DNA of 64,000 nucleotides from Brachyspira hyodysenteriae ATCC 27164 (GTDB lineage Bacteria; Spirochaetota; Brachyspiria; Brachyspirales; Brachyspiraceae): NCBI RefSeq assembly GCF_001676785.2, contig NZ_CP015910.2, positions 1,798,001 to 1,862,000 of the forward strand, read 5' to 3'. Shown piece by piece: positions 1 to 9,478 of this stretch (position 1 is its first letter; each line of letters starts with the position of its first letter). The notes under the pieces were generated by a model. It saw only the letters and a program-made list of their open reading frames with translations, ran no database searches and was not told where the DNA came from. The position numbers and the translations under genes were made by a program.

Positions 1-10
1 AAGCTAGCTA

Positions 11-139
11 ACAATTTTTATTAGCAATAATAAAAATAATAGATTTTAAATATTAGAAAGCTAAGTATAAAAATTGTGAGCGTCTGCTAAGTTTACTTGG
101 CAAACACTAGCGAGCGAACAATTTTTATTAGCAATAATA
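11..139. repeat. 22-bp direct repeat pair with an inverted partial copy
   Basis: The 22-bp unit beginning ACAATTTTTATTAGCAATAA occurs at 11-32 and again at 118-139, just before the HNH gene. Between them, AAAAATTGT at about 69-78 is the inverse of the ACAATTTTT at the start of the second copy, so the leader can also fold. The function is unknown. It could be a promoter-proximal duplication or the edge of a small repeat element that begins left of the window. Confidence 0.6.
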
Positions 140-148
140 GGAACGACT

Positions 149-766
149 ATGGCAAGAAGAAAAAAGAAAAAATCATCTCCTTTATTTATATTATTCATTT
201 TATTAATAGCAGCAGGATACTATTATTATAATGATATATACAATAAAAAAGAAATATCAAAAACAGAAAAGCCCAAAAAAGAAACTATTACAAGATACAA
301 TAGAGATGATTGGGGAGATTGGGCTGATGAAGATAATGACGGACTTAATACAAGGCATGAGGTATTAGCAAGAGCATCATTAGTAAAACCTGTAATATCT
401 AATAACAGAGTAATATCAGGAAAATGGTATGATAAGTTTACAGGAAAATATTTTACTAATGCAAAAGATTTAGATATAGATCATTTAGTGCCTTTAAAAA
501 ATGCACATATCAGCGGTGCTAGTAATTGGAGTAAAGAAAAGAAAAATGAATACTACAATTATATGAAAAACGAAAATCATTTGGTAGCTGTATCAAAAGG
601 TGCAAATCGTTCTAAAGGTGATAAATCCCCGGTAGAATGGCTCCCTCCTAATGAAGAATATCAATGCGAATATGTAAGAGAATGGTATAAAATCAAAACC
701 GATTGGGGGCTTACAATAGAAGAAGGTTTTGATGAAGTTTCAAACAGAGTATGCAAAGGAAAATAA
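149..766 (+). CDS. membrane-anchored HNH endonuclease (DUF1524/GmrSD C-terminal-like)
   Basis: This is a 205-residue protein. A lysine/arginine-rich N-terminus is followed by a single hydrophobic segment at about residues 12-27, so the C-terminal catalytic domain should lie outside the cytoplasm, tethered to the membrane. The domain has DNDGLNTRHEVL (63-74), the HNH core DIDHLVPLKNAH (109-120) and NRSKGDKSPVEWLP (153-166). These are the usual DUF1524 signatures, with the His of DH as metal and catalytic residue. Related proteins include secreted nucleases used in nutrient acquisition or competition. No immunity gene is visible beside it. The start follows a GGAACGACT leader with weak Shine-Dalgarno character. 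Confidence 0.8.
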   Translation: MARRKKKKSSPLFILFILLIAAGYYYYNDIYNKKEISKTEKPKKETITRYNRDDWGDWADEDNDGLNTRHEVLARASLVKPVISNNRVISGKWYDKFTGKYFTNAKDLDIDHLVPLKNAHISGASNWSKEKKNEYYNYMKNENHLVAVSKGANRSKGDKSPVEWLPPNEEYQCEYVREWYKIKTDWGLTIEEGFDEVSNRVCKGK

Positions 767-818
767 TTTTTTATTAATATAATTTTTTTAACTTTACTAT
801 AAAATAGTTTGAAATGTT

Positions 819-1153
819 TATACTAAAAATTTTTAAGTTTATCAATATTTAGCCTTTTAATTTTATTGTTTGTGGTTGCTTTGCCCCCACACCCCAACTT
901 CTTTTGTTGCCACATACGCAGTACGCCTTCGGCGAGAAGCAAAAAGGCTATATTTAGTCTTAAATTTAATAAATTATTTTACTTATAATACAATTTTAGT
1001 ATGATTTAATATTAATTTTATACTTGCACTTTCGCGAAGCGTGCAGACGAAGTCCACCTGCGGTGGCGGCAGCAACTTTGACGAAGTCCGCCTGTGGCGT
1101 GCGGCGGGAAAAAGTTGAATAAAAAATTGACAAAGTTAAAAATTTTCAGTATA
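819..1153 (+). repeat. interspersed intergenic repeat, copy 1 (MITE-like)
   Basis: This GC-richer block fills the gap between the HNH gene and the ankyrin lipoprotein gene. Its ends are imperfect inverted repeats of about 27 bp: TATACTAAAAATTTTTAAGT at 819 is matched by the complement of the 1127-1153 end, with three mismatches. Internal landmarks shared with the copies at 2946 and 29062 are ACTTTCGCGAAGCGT, GGCGGGAAAAAG and TTGACAAA. It encodes no convincing protein. It could be a non-autonomous mobile element or a structured intergenic repeat. Confidence 0.65.
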
Positions 1154-1236
1154 TAGTCAATAACTTGTATATGCTTATCAAATAACAGTATTTAAGAAAA
1201 TCATACTCATACATAATTGTAATAAAAACTAATAAT

Positions 1237-2895
1237 TTATTTATTATAATCTTCTATAAGCTGTTCAAAAAATCCTTTTTCAACATCAATAAGTTTTACT
1301 CTGCTTGTTTGATTAAATTTCTGTGCATCTGATTTATAATTATAATAATACTCTTCATTGTATACTTCTGAAAAATTAGTAGCTGATGCTGATATAAGAT
1401 TAGATTTACCTGTAGAAAATTTATCTAAATATAATTCATTATTTTCTATAATAAATGTGTAATAATATGTTTTACCGCGATCATATTGTTCTGCTGTAAT
1501 ATAGTTTCCTGATACAGCAATATTAAAATCGCTTAAATATGTATATTCATAAAATGCATCTTGTAAAGGATAAAACCCTGATACAAATGAAGCTTTATTA
1601 TCCTCTTTTTTCCATATAGTTATATAATGAAAATATTTATCTTCCTCACTTGTAAAATCATCAGGATAATCTATATATTCCTGATTTAATATAGGAGATG
1701 ATATAAACATATATTTATTATTAGTATCAGATTTAACAATAGACTCAGAAGTTGGTTCATAATAAAAATCGGTATTAGCTAATTTAAAATTCTGAGCTGT
1801 TTTATTTAATATTTTTACAATCAAATCATAATAATTATTTCCTGTAATAACAGTACCATTCAAATTTGTAGGACTTAAAACAGGAAAGTTATTTATTATT
1901 TCATCTCTTTCATCAGTATAATAACTATAATAATTCCAAATGTTTTCTAATTCTTGATTGTCTTGAAAACAATTAATATTAACATCAGCATTTTTTTCCA
2001 ATAAATAATCAGCAATATCATAATTCTCTAAAAATGCACTATACATTAAAGGAGTTCCTATAGAACCATCCCTAATTCTATTTAGAGAATTAATATCAGC
2101 ACCAAGATCCAGAAAATATTTTACTAAATCAATATCCTGATTATGTATGGAAGTAAATAATAAATCACTTTGTAAGTTATAATCAACTTTTTCAAAATTA
2201 TAATCGTATAATATATCAAGCATTTTTTTAATAATATCCGAATTACCATTATTAACCATTAAGTCATATACATCTTTATAGTCGAAATATATTCCAGAGT
2301 CTATCAAATAATAAGCAATATCTGAATATTCTTTACTGCTAATATGATCATGAGATGTTTTTTTAAGATAATCATAAGATAATGTTTTAAATATTTTTTT
2401 ACTTGATAAATCAATGCCATGCTCTACAATCCATTTTATTAAATCATAATAAATAATAGAGTCTGTACTGTATTTTATAGCAAGCATTAATGCATTATTA
2501 CCATCTTCATCTTCGGCATTTATAGTTTTTATAAGTAAATCTCTTATAGGCTTTAATTTTTCTTTTTCTTTTTTTATTAACTCTCTATTTTCTTCATCAT
2601 TTACATAGTTCCCTAATACTAATAATCTATTAATTCTAAATAGAAGTATTTCATCAAGTTCTTCTTCTGTATATGATTTTATAGGGTATATATTTTTTCT
2701 TACTATAACATCACTTTTATTATTAACATTATTAGTAACTATATTATTTTGATTAGTAATAACTGTATTAGTATTTTGTGCTGATGTATTTGAATTTGTA
2801 TTAATATTAGAGTTTATATTGTTTTCTTTCTTTTCCTCACTATTAGAACAGCTCATTAGAACAATTAAACTTATTATAATTAATACAAATTTCAT
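1237..2895 (-). CDS. ankyrin-repeat lipoprotein
   Basis: This is a predicted 552-residue lipoprotein. A hydrophobic signal ends in the lipobox VLMSC (Cys16), followed by a low-complexity Asn/Thr/Ser linker. Ankyrin-type units follow, for example NALMLAIKY, DLVKYFLDLGADIN and TPLMYSAF...ADYLLEKNADVN. The C-terminal 200 residues are a separate unrecognised domain. The reading frame stays open to 3024, but that extension is translated from the interspersed repeat. The ATG at 2895 gives a clean signal peptide and is preferred. It is probably surface or periplasmic and may mediate protein contacts; no partner is evident. Confidence 0.75.
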   Translation of the reverse strand: MKFVLIIISLIVLMSCSNSEEKKENNINSNINTNSNTSAQNTNTVITNQNNIVTNNVNNKSDVIVRKNIYPIKSYTEEELDEILLFRINRLLVLGNYVNDEENRELIKKEKEKLKPIRDLLIKTINAEDEDGNNALMLAIKYSTDSIIYYDLIKWIVEHGIDLSSKKIFKTLSYDYLKKTSHDHISSKEYSDIAYYLIDSGIYFDYKDVYDLMVNNGNSDIIKKMLDILYDYNFEKVDYNLQSDLLFTSIHNQDIDLVKYFLDLGADINSLNRIRDGSIGTPLMYSAFLENYDIADYLLEKNADVNINCFQDNQELENIWNYYSYYTDERDEIINNFPVLSPTNLNGTVITGNNYYDLIVKILNKTAQNFKLANTDFYYEPTSESIVKSDTNNKYMFISSPILNQEYIDYPDDFTSEEDKYFHYITIWKKEDNKASFVSGFYPLQDAFYEYTYLSDFNIAVSGNYITAEQYDRGKTYYYTFIIENNELYLDKFSTGKSNLISASATNFSEVYNEEYYYNYKSDAQKFNQTSRVKLIDVEKGFFEQLIEDYNK

Positions 2896-2945
2896 AATAC
2901 CTACCATATCTATAATTGTTTTCAAAGTATATATTATACCTAAAC

Positions 2946-3304
2946 AACTATATTTTGTCAAAAATAAATTTATATTTTTGTTTTTATATCTGGGGCTTTG
3001 CTGCGAAGCACACAGTCGTGCCATACCCCACTTCTTTTGCGACCGAAGGAAGTGCCTGTGCTATTGCCACAAAGAAGCAGGCACAGCCCGCCTTCGGTGA
3101 AAGGCTATATTTGAACTTAAATGTAATAAATTATTTTACATGTAAGACAATTTTAGTATTATTTAGTACTAATTTTATACTTGCACTTTCGCGAAGCGTA
3201 TCCGAGCCTGTCAAGGATATAAGGTTCTTTGACGCTGTCCGCCTGTGGCGTGCGGCGGGAAAAAGAACAACAAAAAATTGACAAACTTAAAAATTTTTAG
3301 TATA
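2946..3304 (+). repeat. interspersed intergenic repeat, copy 2
   Basis: This is the second copy of the GC-richer repeat, in the same orientation as copy 1. It shares ACTTTCGCGAAGCGT, TGGCGTGCGGCGGGAAAAAG and the right end TTGACAAACTTAAAAATTTT. Its left end, AACTATATTTTGTCAAAAAT, matches the corresponding end of the copy at 29062-29360 instead of copy 1. It lies upstream of the ankyrin lipoprotein and so may carry or displace that gene's promoter. Open frames inside it look spurious. Confidence 0.65.
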
Positions 3305-3324
3305 TAATACTTTTATTGTCAAGT

Positions 3325-4023
3325 TTATTGATTTTTATTTATATCTTTTAGACTCTTTTCAAGCATTATAAATTTATTATCAAAGAATTTAAACATTCCT
3401 ATATAATCATCATCTGTCTGCATAGTGTTGCCGTCTTCAATATTTAAATTATTTTCTATGACGCTTCTTGATAATATCATCAATACTCTGATTATACTTT
3501 CAACCTCTCTTAAAGTTTTATAAGCCATAATCTCATACTTACCGAAATTTTTAAGCCCTTCAGTATAAGCATGATTTCCATTATTATCTGAAAAAACATC
3601 AACTCTCACCCATAAACGAGTTGGAAAGTATTTATCATTTTTTATATATTCATTCATCTCAAATAAATATGTATCTTTAGAGCATACCTTACTAAAAGTT
3701 AAAGCAATATCTTTGAAATTAGTATTCTCACTATTAACCTTAATTGATAAAAATGATTTATGACTAAGTATTTTTTCTCTTGTAGCATCATCTATATCAT
3801 TATAATTCATCAATATTTCAGCTTCATTGTCAGGCACATTGAATGGAGCAAGTTCATATTCAAAATCTATTGCTTCAATATTAAATATATTTTTATTATT
3901 ATGACTTACTACAGTTATATCTATATTCCAATCTTTTTTTAATTGTAATGAAAAATCATTGAACATTTTATCATCTAGTAATATAAAAGCTATTACAGAA
4001 TTATTTTGTATTAAATTATTCAT
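3325..4023 (-). CDS. DUF4261-like protein of unknown function
   Basis: This is a 232-residue soluble protein with no signal peptide or membrane segment. The C-terminal third, HAYTEGLKNFGKYEIMAYK followed by a Leu/Ile-rich helix and ENNLNIEDGNTM, resembles the DUF4261 pattern (T-x-GL-x-x-FGK...DGDT). No enzyme motif is visible and the role is unknown. It is the last gene of the minus-strand run that begins with the S55 peptidase and sits 11 bp after murF, so it may be co-transcribed with murF. Confidence 0.55.
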   Translation of the reverse strand: MNNLIQNNSVIAFILLDDKMFNDFSLQLKKDWNIDITVVSHNNKNIFNIEAIDFEYELAPFNVPDNEAEILMNYNDIDDATREKILSHKSFLSIKVNSENTNFKDIALTFSKVCSKDTYLFEMNEYIKNDKYFPTRLWVRVDVFSDNNGNHAYTEGLKNFGKYEIMAYKTLREVESIIRVLMILSRSVIENNLNIEDGNTMQTDDDYIGMFKFFDNKFIMLEKSLKDINKNQ

Positions 4024-4033
4024 TTTTAAGCCT

Positions 4034-5386
4034 TTATATATTTTTTATAGAATCTATTATCACAGCGAATCCCATACCCAATGAAGCTTTTATTAACATT
4101 GCAGTATCATATTTCAAAAACTCTTTTACTTTCTCTACAGAACTTTGAGCATTTTCAAAATAATATTTCTCGCAATTAACCGTATCGTAAATATCCTTTG
4201 AATGCTTTCCAACTGCAATAACAGTATCAATATTTTTTAATTCATTTATAATTTTTCCTATATCTTTATGATAGCTTGAATTTTCAGTTTCTGTTTCAAG
4301 CATGTCACCTATTACAGCAATCTTTTTTGATTCACTTCTTTGAGATAAAAACTTAATCATATTTTTTAATGCAGCAGGATTTGAATTGTAACAGTCATTT
4401 ATTACATTACAGCCTTTTATATTGATTATTTGCATTCTGTTTTTTTGAGATTCATAAGTTATCAAAATATCCGCACATTTCTGTAAATCAACATCATAAA
4501 GTTCAGCCGCCTTTAATGCTGATAATACATTATGCAAATTAAAATCGCCGATTAAATTATGTTTAAAAGTTATACCATTATACTCAAATGTATTATCATC
4601 TTTTTTTATTATTTCTTTTATATCAGCTTCTATTATATTTTTTATATTGTTTCTACTAGCCTCTTTTTCTAATATATCAATACAATTAGTATTTTTGTTT
4701 ATTACAGCATTAGCATTTTCTCTAGTATGATTAAAAAGCTCTGATTTAGCATAGGCAATATTTTCTATAGAACCTAAATATGCAATATGTACAGGCTCTA
4801 CATTATTTATTATAACAGTATTCGCCTCTATAGCTTCAGATATTCTTAATAATTCATTTTTATGATTCATACCAGCTTCAATAACTGCTATCTCATAACT
4901 ATTATCTAAATTAAATATTGTTTTAGGCACTCCTATTTCATTATTTAAATTGCCTTCTGTTTTCAATGCTTTATATTTTGTAGATAAAAAGAGATGAGTT
5001 AATTCTTTTGTAGTGGTTTTTCCGCAACTTCCTGTTATTGATATCACAGGTATATTGAATCTTCTTCTATATTCTCTAGCGAGTTTTATAAAGAAAAGTA
5101 TTGTATCATCGGCATAAAAAACTACCGCATCATCTGGAAGTTTTATACTTGCATCGCTTAAAATAAAATATCTGCATCCTTTATTATAAGTTTCTAATGC
5201 AAATTTATTTCCGTCAAACTTTTCGCCTTTAATTGCTAAAAATAATTTATTTTCATCAAAATTATCTCTGCTGTCAGTTGATATTTCTAATTCTTTATTT
5301 AAATTTAAATCTTCTATATTTTTAAAACATTTAGAGTTTAATTCTTTTGTTACTGCAATTATATCTTTTAATAAAGTATTACCCAT
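4034..5386 (-). CDS. murF: UDP-N-acetylmuramoyl-tripeptide--D-alanyl-D-alanine ligase
   Basis: This 450-residue Mur ligase is of normal MurF length. It adds D-Ala-D-Ala to the UDP-MurNAc-tripeptide in the cytoplasm, using ATP. Visible signatures are the N-terminal STDSRD (37-42) typical of MurE/MurF substrate-binding domains, the P-loop ITGSCGKTTTKE (117-128), GNLNNEIGVP, EAGMNHKNEL, and the C-terminal domain motif NDCYNSNP. All expected regions are present. The neighbouring gene downstream is the DUF4261-like protein; a penicillin-binding protein gene lies 9 kb upstream on the same strand. Confidence 0.93.
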   Translation of the reverse strand: MGNTLLKDIIAVTKELNSKCFKNIEDLNLNKELEISTDSRDNFDENKLFLAIKGEKFDGNKFALETYNKGCRYFILSDASIKLPDDAVVFYADDTILFFIKLAREYRRRFNIPVISITGSCGKTTTKELTHLFLSTKYKALKTEGNLNNEIGVPKTIFNLDNSYEIAVIEAGMNHKNELLRISEAIEANTVIINNVEPVHIAYLGSIENIAYAKSELFNHTRENANAVINKNTNCIDILEKEASRNNIKNIIEADIKEIIKKDDNTFEYNGITFKHNLIGDFNLHNVLSALKAAELYDVDLQKCADILITYESQKNRMQIINIKGCNVINDCYNSNPAALKNMIKFLSQRSESKKIAVIGDMLETETENSSYHKDIGKIINELKNIDTVIAVGKHSKDIYDTVNCEKYYFENAQSSVEKVKEFLKYDTAMLIKASLGMGFAVIIDSIKNI

Positions 5387-5458
5387 AATAATATTTCCAA
5401 TTAATTTATTTTGTTAACATAATTAAACCATATAAACAAATATTTGTAAACATTATAT

Positions 5459-7279
5459 TTATCTATTTGTAATCATAATAGGCACACTCTCATTATGAAG
5501 CCTATCTAAAGCAGTAATATAATAAATATAAGTTTTCTTAGGATTTGCTGTTTTATCATTATATACAATATTAGAATCAGAATTGAAATTAGTTCTTCTT
5601 ATTTTATCAATCAAAACTATATAATCTTCTTCAACATCTTTTCTGTATATGGAATAATAAACACTTGTACCTTCTACAGCACAATTATATTTATCAGTTT
5701 TATATTCTCCTGAATCTGTGAAAGTGATTTCTACACTACTGAATTTATTTGTTATATAAATATTAGTTAAACCTGAAGGCAAAGTATTTAAATATTTCAT
5801 AGTGTTCATAGTAGGTATTATAGATTTAAAAGGATAACTATTTTCTTTTAAATAATTCAAAGCCTTATAACCAAAACCTTTTGTATGAATATCATCTTTA
5901 TACATATTTCTCATAGTAAAAAATACAGAACCTTTTATATAATTTCTGCCATTAGTTCTTATATAATCAACCTGTCTTGACATCAAATCTATATCCTGCC
6001 AAGGCTCTACATTAGTATCCCTGCCCATTTTATAAAGGGGATGTCCTACATATAAATCGGCCAATTTACCATTAGTGAACTTTTTAGCCTGTTCAATCCA
6101 CCAGTCAGCTATAATATCGAAAGGAGCTGTTTCATGCTTATCACTCCAATAAATCTGAGGTATTATAGCATCAACATACATTTTATTTATTCCGTCTTTT
6201 TCTGCAGCACTTTTTAATGATTCAGTTTTCTCTCCGTTAAGCATCCATAAAAGAACATCGGCATGCAAAGCATCAAAATTAGGATTATAAGACTGAGTAT
6301 CGCTTCCATATTCATAACCATTATAATCTGAAAGTTTTTCTTTATTTCTCCAAACTCCTGCAGGCGATATAGTCCATTTTACATAAGGCTTTCTTGTTTT
6401 TATTTCTTTATATATGGAACTTACAAGAGTATTAATGTTATTTCTCCTCCAAGCATAAAGCCCATTAACTCCATAATCATCATAATTAGTATTAGAAGGA
6501 TCATAACCTTGACTAGATGCATATTTTGAAGAGCTTGCTTCATCAGGCCAATATTTGTATGTTTTATCATCAATCATATTCTGATAAAAATAATCATCAA
6601 AATGCACCCCGTCTATATCATAATTTTCAACAACTTCCATAATAGAATCTATCACATACTTTGCACTTATAGGTTCGCCCGGATCTAAATAAAGTTTATT
6701 ATCATACCAATGAATAGGTGTTAAATTGTTGGAATAAGCATATACATGAATAAAATTCTTTTTTGAAAACTGCTCTGCATAGCTTTTATTAGTATCATAA
6801 GTTACGGCTATTCTATAAGGATTAAACCAAGCATGAACTTCTAAATTTCTTTTATGTGCTTCATCTATAATAAATTTAAGCATATCAGTTTTAAAAGGAT
6901 AATCATCAGTTTCATTAGTAGAATCTTTTCCGAAAAAATATCTGGTAGTAGGATTTATTTTTGAAGGAAATATTACACCGGCATCAGGCTTAACCTGTAC
7001 GAATACAGCATTGAAATTATTATTATATAATGTGTCTAAATATTTCAAAGCAAGTTTTTTCTGTTCTTCTTCACTTTTTCCCTCAAGAGGCCAATCCATA
7101 TTATTTACAGTAGAAAACCAAGCAGCTCTAAATTCTCTATATAAAGGATTTGAACTTCTATCCTCATTAATATCTTTTATGAGCATAGTTTTTAAATTAT
7201 CAGGAATGATTATTTCTTTTTTTTGACATGATAAAATATAAAATATTGATAAAAATATAAAAATGAATAGCTTTCTCAT
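5459..7279 (-). CDS. GH10-like (DUF187) glycoside hydrolase lipoprotein
   Basis: This is a 606-residue predicted lipoprotein with lipobox YILSC (Cys18). The catalytic region has the usual start EFRAAWFSTVNNMDWP, then FNAVFVQVKPDAG, RNLEVHAWFNPYR, YDIDGVHFDDYFY and VKWTISPAGVWR. These match the GH10-like/DUF187 TIM-barrel family (YngK type), whose members are thought to cleave glycans or peptidoglycan-associated sugars. The D-x-D-G-V-H-F-D-D-Y-F-Y segment probably carries the active-site acids. The final 120 residues look like a beta-sandwich. Substrate is unknown. It would act at the cell surface or in the periplasm. Confidence 0.8.
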   Translation of the reverse strand: MRKLFIFIFLSIFYILSCQKKEIIIPDNLKTMLIKDINEDRSSNPLYREFRAAWFSTVNNMDWPLEGKSEEEQKKLALKYLDTLYNNNFNAVFVQVKPDAGVIFPSKINPTTRYFFGKDSTNETDDYPFKTDMLKFIIDEAHKRNLEVHAWFNPYRIAVTYDTNKSYAEQFSKKNFIHVYAYSNNLTPIHWYDNKLYLDPGEPISAKYVIDSIMEVVENYDIDGVHFDDYFYQNMIDDKTYKYWPDEASSSKYASSQGYDPSNTNYDDYGVNGLYAWRRNNINTLVSSIYKEIKTRKPYVKWTISPAGVWRNKEKLSDYNGYEYGSDTQSYNPNFDALHADVLLWMLNGEKTESLKSAAEKDGINKMYVDAIIPQIYWSDKHETAPFDIIADWWIEQAKKFTNGKLADLYVGHPLYKMGRDTNVEPWQDIDLMSRQVDYIRTNGRNYIKGSVFFTMRNMYKDDIHTKGFGYKALNYLKENSYPFKSIIPTMNTMKYLNTLPSGLTNIYITNKFSSVEITFTDSGEYKTDKYNCAVEGTSVYYSIYRKDVEEDYIVLIDKIRRTNFNSDSNIVYNDKTANPKKTYIYYITALDRLHNESVPIMITNR

Positions 7280-7357
7280 AAAATCATACCTTATAAATAA
7301 AGGGCTCGTAAATTTATAAATTCACCAGCCCCATTAAAATTCAGTATTAATTAAAAA

Positions 7358-9409
7358 TTATATTAAGAATGAATAATATTTAGTGTTTCCATCAGTATCC
7401 ATTACCTCAATAGTAACAGAACCAGCATTAGCATCTTCTATATTCACAGTAAATACTTCATTCATAGAATCTAACATACCATCATCAGGAACAATATATT
7501 TCCATTCGCCTGTTATAGTAGAATATCTAACAGTTTTTATGAAAGATAATTTATCTTCTACTCTGAAAGTGATTTTTCTATTCGCTCCGCTTCCTGTAAC
7601 ATTGAAATCCAAAACTTCAGGAGGATCATTATCATATTTTACATTAAACACTTCTAAAGTTTTAGTTTTAGCAATGCTTATAGGATTATCATATCTGTCG
7701 CTTGCTGTTATTCTAAAGTCATAAATGCCTGAAGGAAGTAAATAAGCTTCAAATTTAAAATATGAGGTAGATAAATTATCAGCTAATTTTCTGTAATTTT
7801 TCTCACCTTTTAATCTATACTCTAAATTATATATAAGTTTATCACCATTAGGATCAGTTCCCTTCCAATAAATCATAGCCTCATTTTCTTCTAACTGAGG
7901 ATTTTTAGCTGTTTCAGTAGAATCATTCTGCTGAAGATAATGAGTAGTAAGTCCTCCATTTAAAACCTCAGGAGAAAGATTGTTTTCAACATAACTAAAA
8001 TCCATAGAATTAAGTACCGGAGTAGTTTCTGTATCAGAAGTAGTCATTGTAACTTTGAACTGTAAAAATCTGCCATAAGGTACATCTATTTTTCCATCGG
8101 CACCTACAGCTGCAAAACTGCTCCAAGTATTATCAACTCTTGCCACATTTCCTGTTCTCACTTCAATAGATATAGAAGAACCATCAGGTATAGTTGACAT
8201 TGTACTTAAGCTTCCTAATTTACTTAAAAGTTTTAAATCCAAACTATCGCTTGTAAAAGTACCTTGATTAGGATAAGTATGCTTTACTCTGTATATCTCA
8301 CCTGTTTTTGATATTGCAAAATAAAGTCCGTCATCAGAAACTGCAAATGTTGAAAGAATTTTATTTTTTAATCCGCCTATATATGATAAAAGTCCGTCAT
8401 TTCCGCCAATTTTATATATATCAGCAGTATCGCCTGTTACAAAATATACATTATTATTTTTATCGCTGCTTAATGCTAAAACCAATGTTTGATTTAAGAA
8501 AAATAATCTCTGAACTGTACCATTAGAATCAGCTTTATATAAAGAGTTTCTGAATTCTTTTTCACTTTCATCAGGTCTTTTATCTCCGTCTATTATAGAA
8601 GGAAGTATTAAATAAGCAGGCTGTCTTGTAGAAGTTCCGAAATATAAATTACCTATATTATCCATAGTTATAGCATAAACTTCATTTTCTGCTGTATCAT
8701 ATAATACATTATATGAAGGACTTTCTAAATTTGTAGATAAATCAATAACCAATACAAGTCCTCTTCCAGCTGTACCCACATAAAGTTTATTGCTATTTTC
8801 ATCATATAATAAGGACATAGCATGCTGTTCTTCTGTTTTTAATATTTCTTTAATATTACCGTCAGATGAAATTCTCAATACTCTTGCATTATTTCCGCCT
8901 GCTGCTGCAAATAAATTTCCTTTGTCATCAAACTTCATATCCCATATATATGTATCATCTAAAGTTTTTCTCCAAAGCTCATTACCTTGACTATCATATT
9001 TTATTATTTTAGCATAAGGTCCTGTAGCTGCATATACATTTCCTTCACTGTCAGTAATAACTGCAGTAAATGCATTTTCATTTTTCTCTGAAGCAAATAA
9101 TGTAAAGTTAGTATCATCAGCAGTTCTTTTATAAAGTTCAGCACCGCTTCCGCTTATAGCAGCAAACAAACTTCCGTCATTAGCAGGATACATTTTCCAT
9201 ATATCTTTACCAGCAATTATACCATTTTGTTCTATTATAGGAGCTAAAGTTAAGCTACCCTGTTCTGTAAGCATTATTCCGTCATAAACACCATTATCAT
9301 AAAAACCTTTCTTTCCGCTTGATAATGTTCTAGTAACAACTCCGAAAACATTAGCAGAAGATAAGATTAATACTATCTGCAAAGTAATTAGAATCTTAGC
9401 AATTTTCAT
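7358..9409 (-). CDS. exported beta-propeller protein with C-terminal Fn3/Ig-like domains
   Basis: This protein of about 683 residues has an N-terminal signal peptide ending near SSANVFG. Residues 45-390 contain repeated blades such as DSEGNVYAATGP, DDKGNLFAAAGG, DNIGNLYFGT and SSDKNNNVYFVTGD, a WD40/NHL-like propeller. The C-terminal half is beta-rich with Fn3-like patterns (IYWKGTDPNGDKLIYNLEYR, YDFRITASDRYDNP). No catalytic motif is seen; a binding or scaffold role outside the cytoplasm is likely. An upstream in-frame ATG exists, but AAGGGG lies about nine bases before the ATG at 9409, which fixes this start. The gene directly follows the S55 peptidase gene. Confidence 0.75.
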   Translation of the reverse strand: MKIAKILITLQIVLILSSANVFGVVTRTLSSGKKGFYDNGVYDGIMLTEQGSLTLAPIIEQNGIIAGKDIWKMYPANDGSLFAAISGSGAELYKRTADDTNFTLFASEKNENAFTAVITDSEGNVYAATGPYAKIIKYDSQGNELWRKTLDDTYIWDMKFDDKGNLFAAAGGNNARVLRISSDGNIKEILKTEEQHAMSLLYDENSNKLYVGTAGRGLVLVIDLSTNLESPSYNVLYDTAENEVYAITMDNIGNLYFGTSTRQPAYLILPSIIDGDKRPDESEKEFRNSLYKADSNGTVQRLFFLNQTLVLALSSDKNNNVYFVTGDTADIYKIGGNDGLLSYIGGLKNKILSTFAVSDDGLYFAISKTGEIYRVKHTYPNQGTFTSDSLDLKLLSKLGSLSTMSTIPDGSSISIEVRTGNVARVDNTWSSFAAVGADGKIDVPYGRFLQFKVTMTTSDTETTPVLNSMDFSYVENNLSPEVLNGGLTTHYLQQNDSTETAKNPQLEENEAMIYWKGTDPNGDKLIYNLEYRLKGEKNYRKLADNLSTSYFKFEAYLLPSGIYDFRITASDRYDNPISIAKTKTLEVFNVKYDNDPPEVLDFNVTGSGANRKITFRVEDKLSFIKTVRYSTITGEWKYIVPDDGMLDSMNEVFTVNIEDANAGSVTIEVMDTDGNTKYYSFLI

Positions 9410-9478
9410 ATTTTCTATCCCCTTCATTCTTATATCTATTTTTTATCATAAACATTTCATCAATATAAAATCATCAAT

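Noticed and set aside
2896-3024. N-terminal extension of the ankyrin lipoprotein gene
   Set aside because: The extension is translated from the interspersed repeat and would bury the signal peptide and lipobox.
2819-3281. Two plus-strand open frames in the repeat region
   Set aside because: They overlap the lipoprotein start and the interspersed repeat and have no protein-like composition or ribosome binding site.
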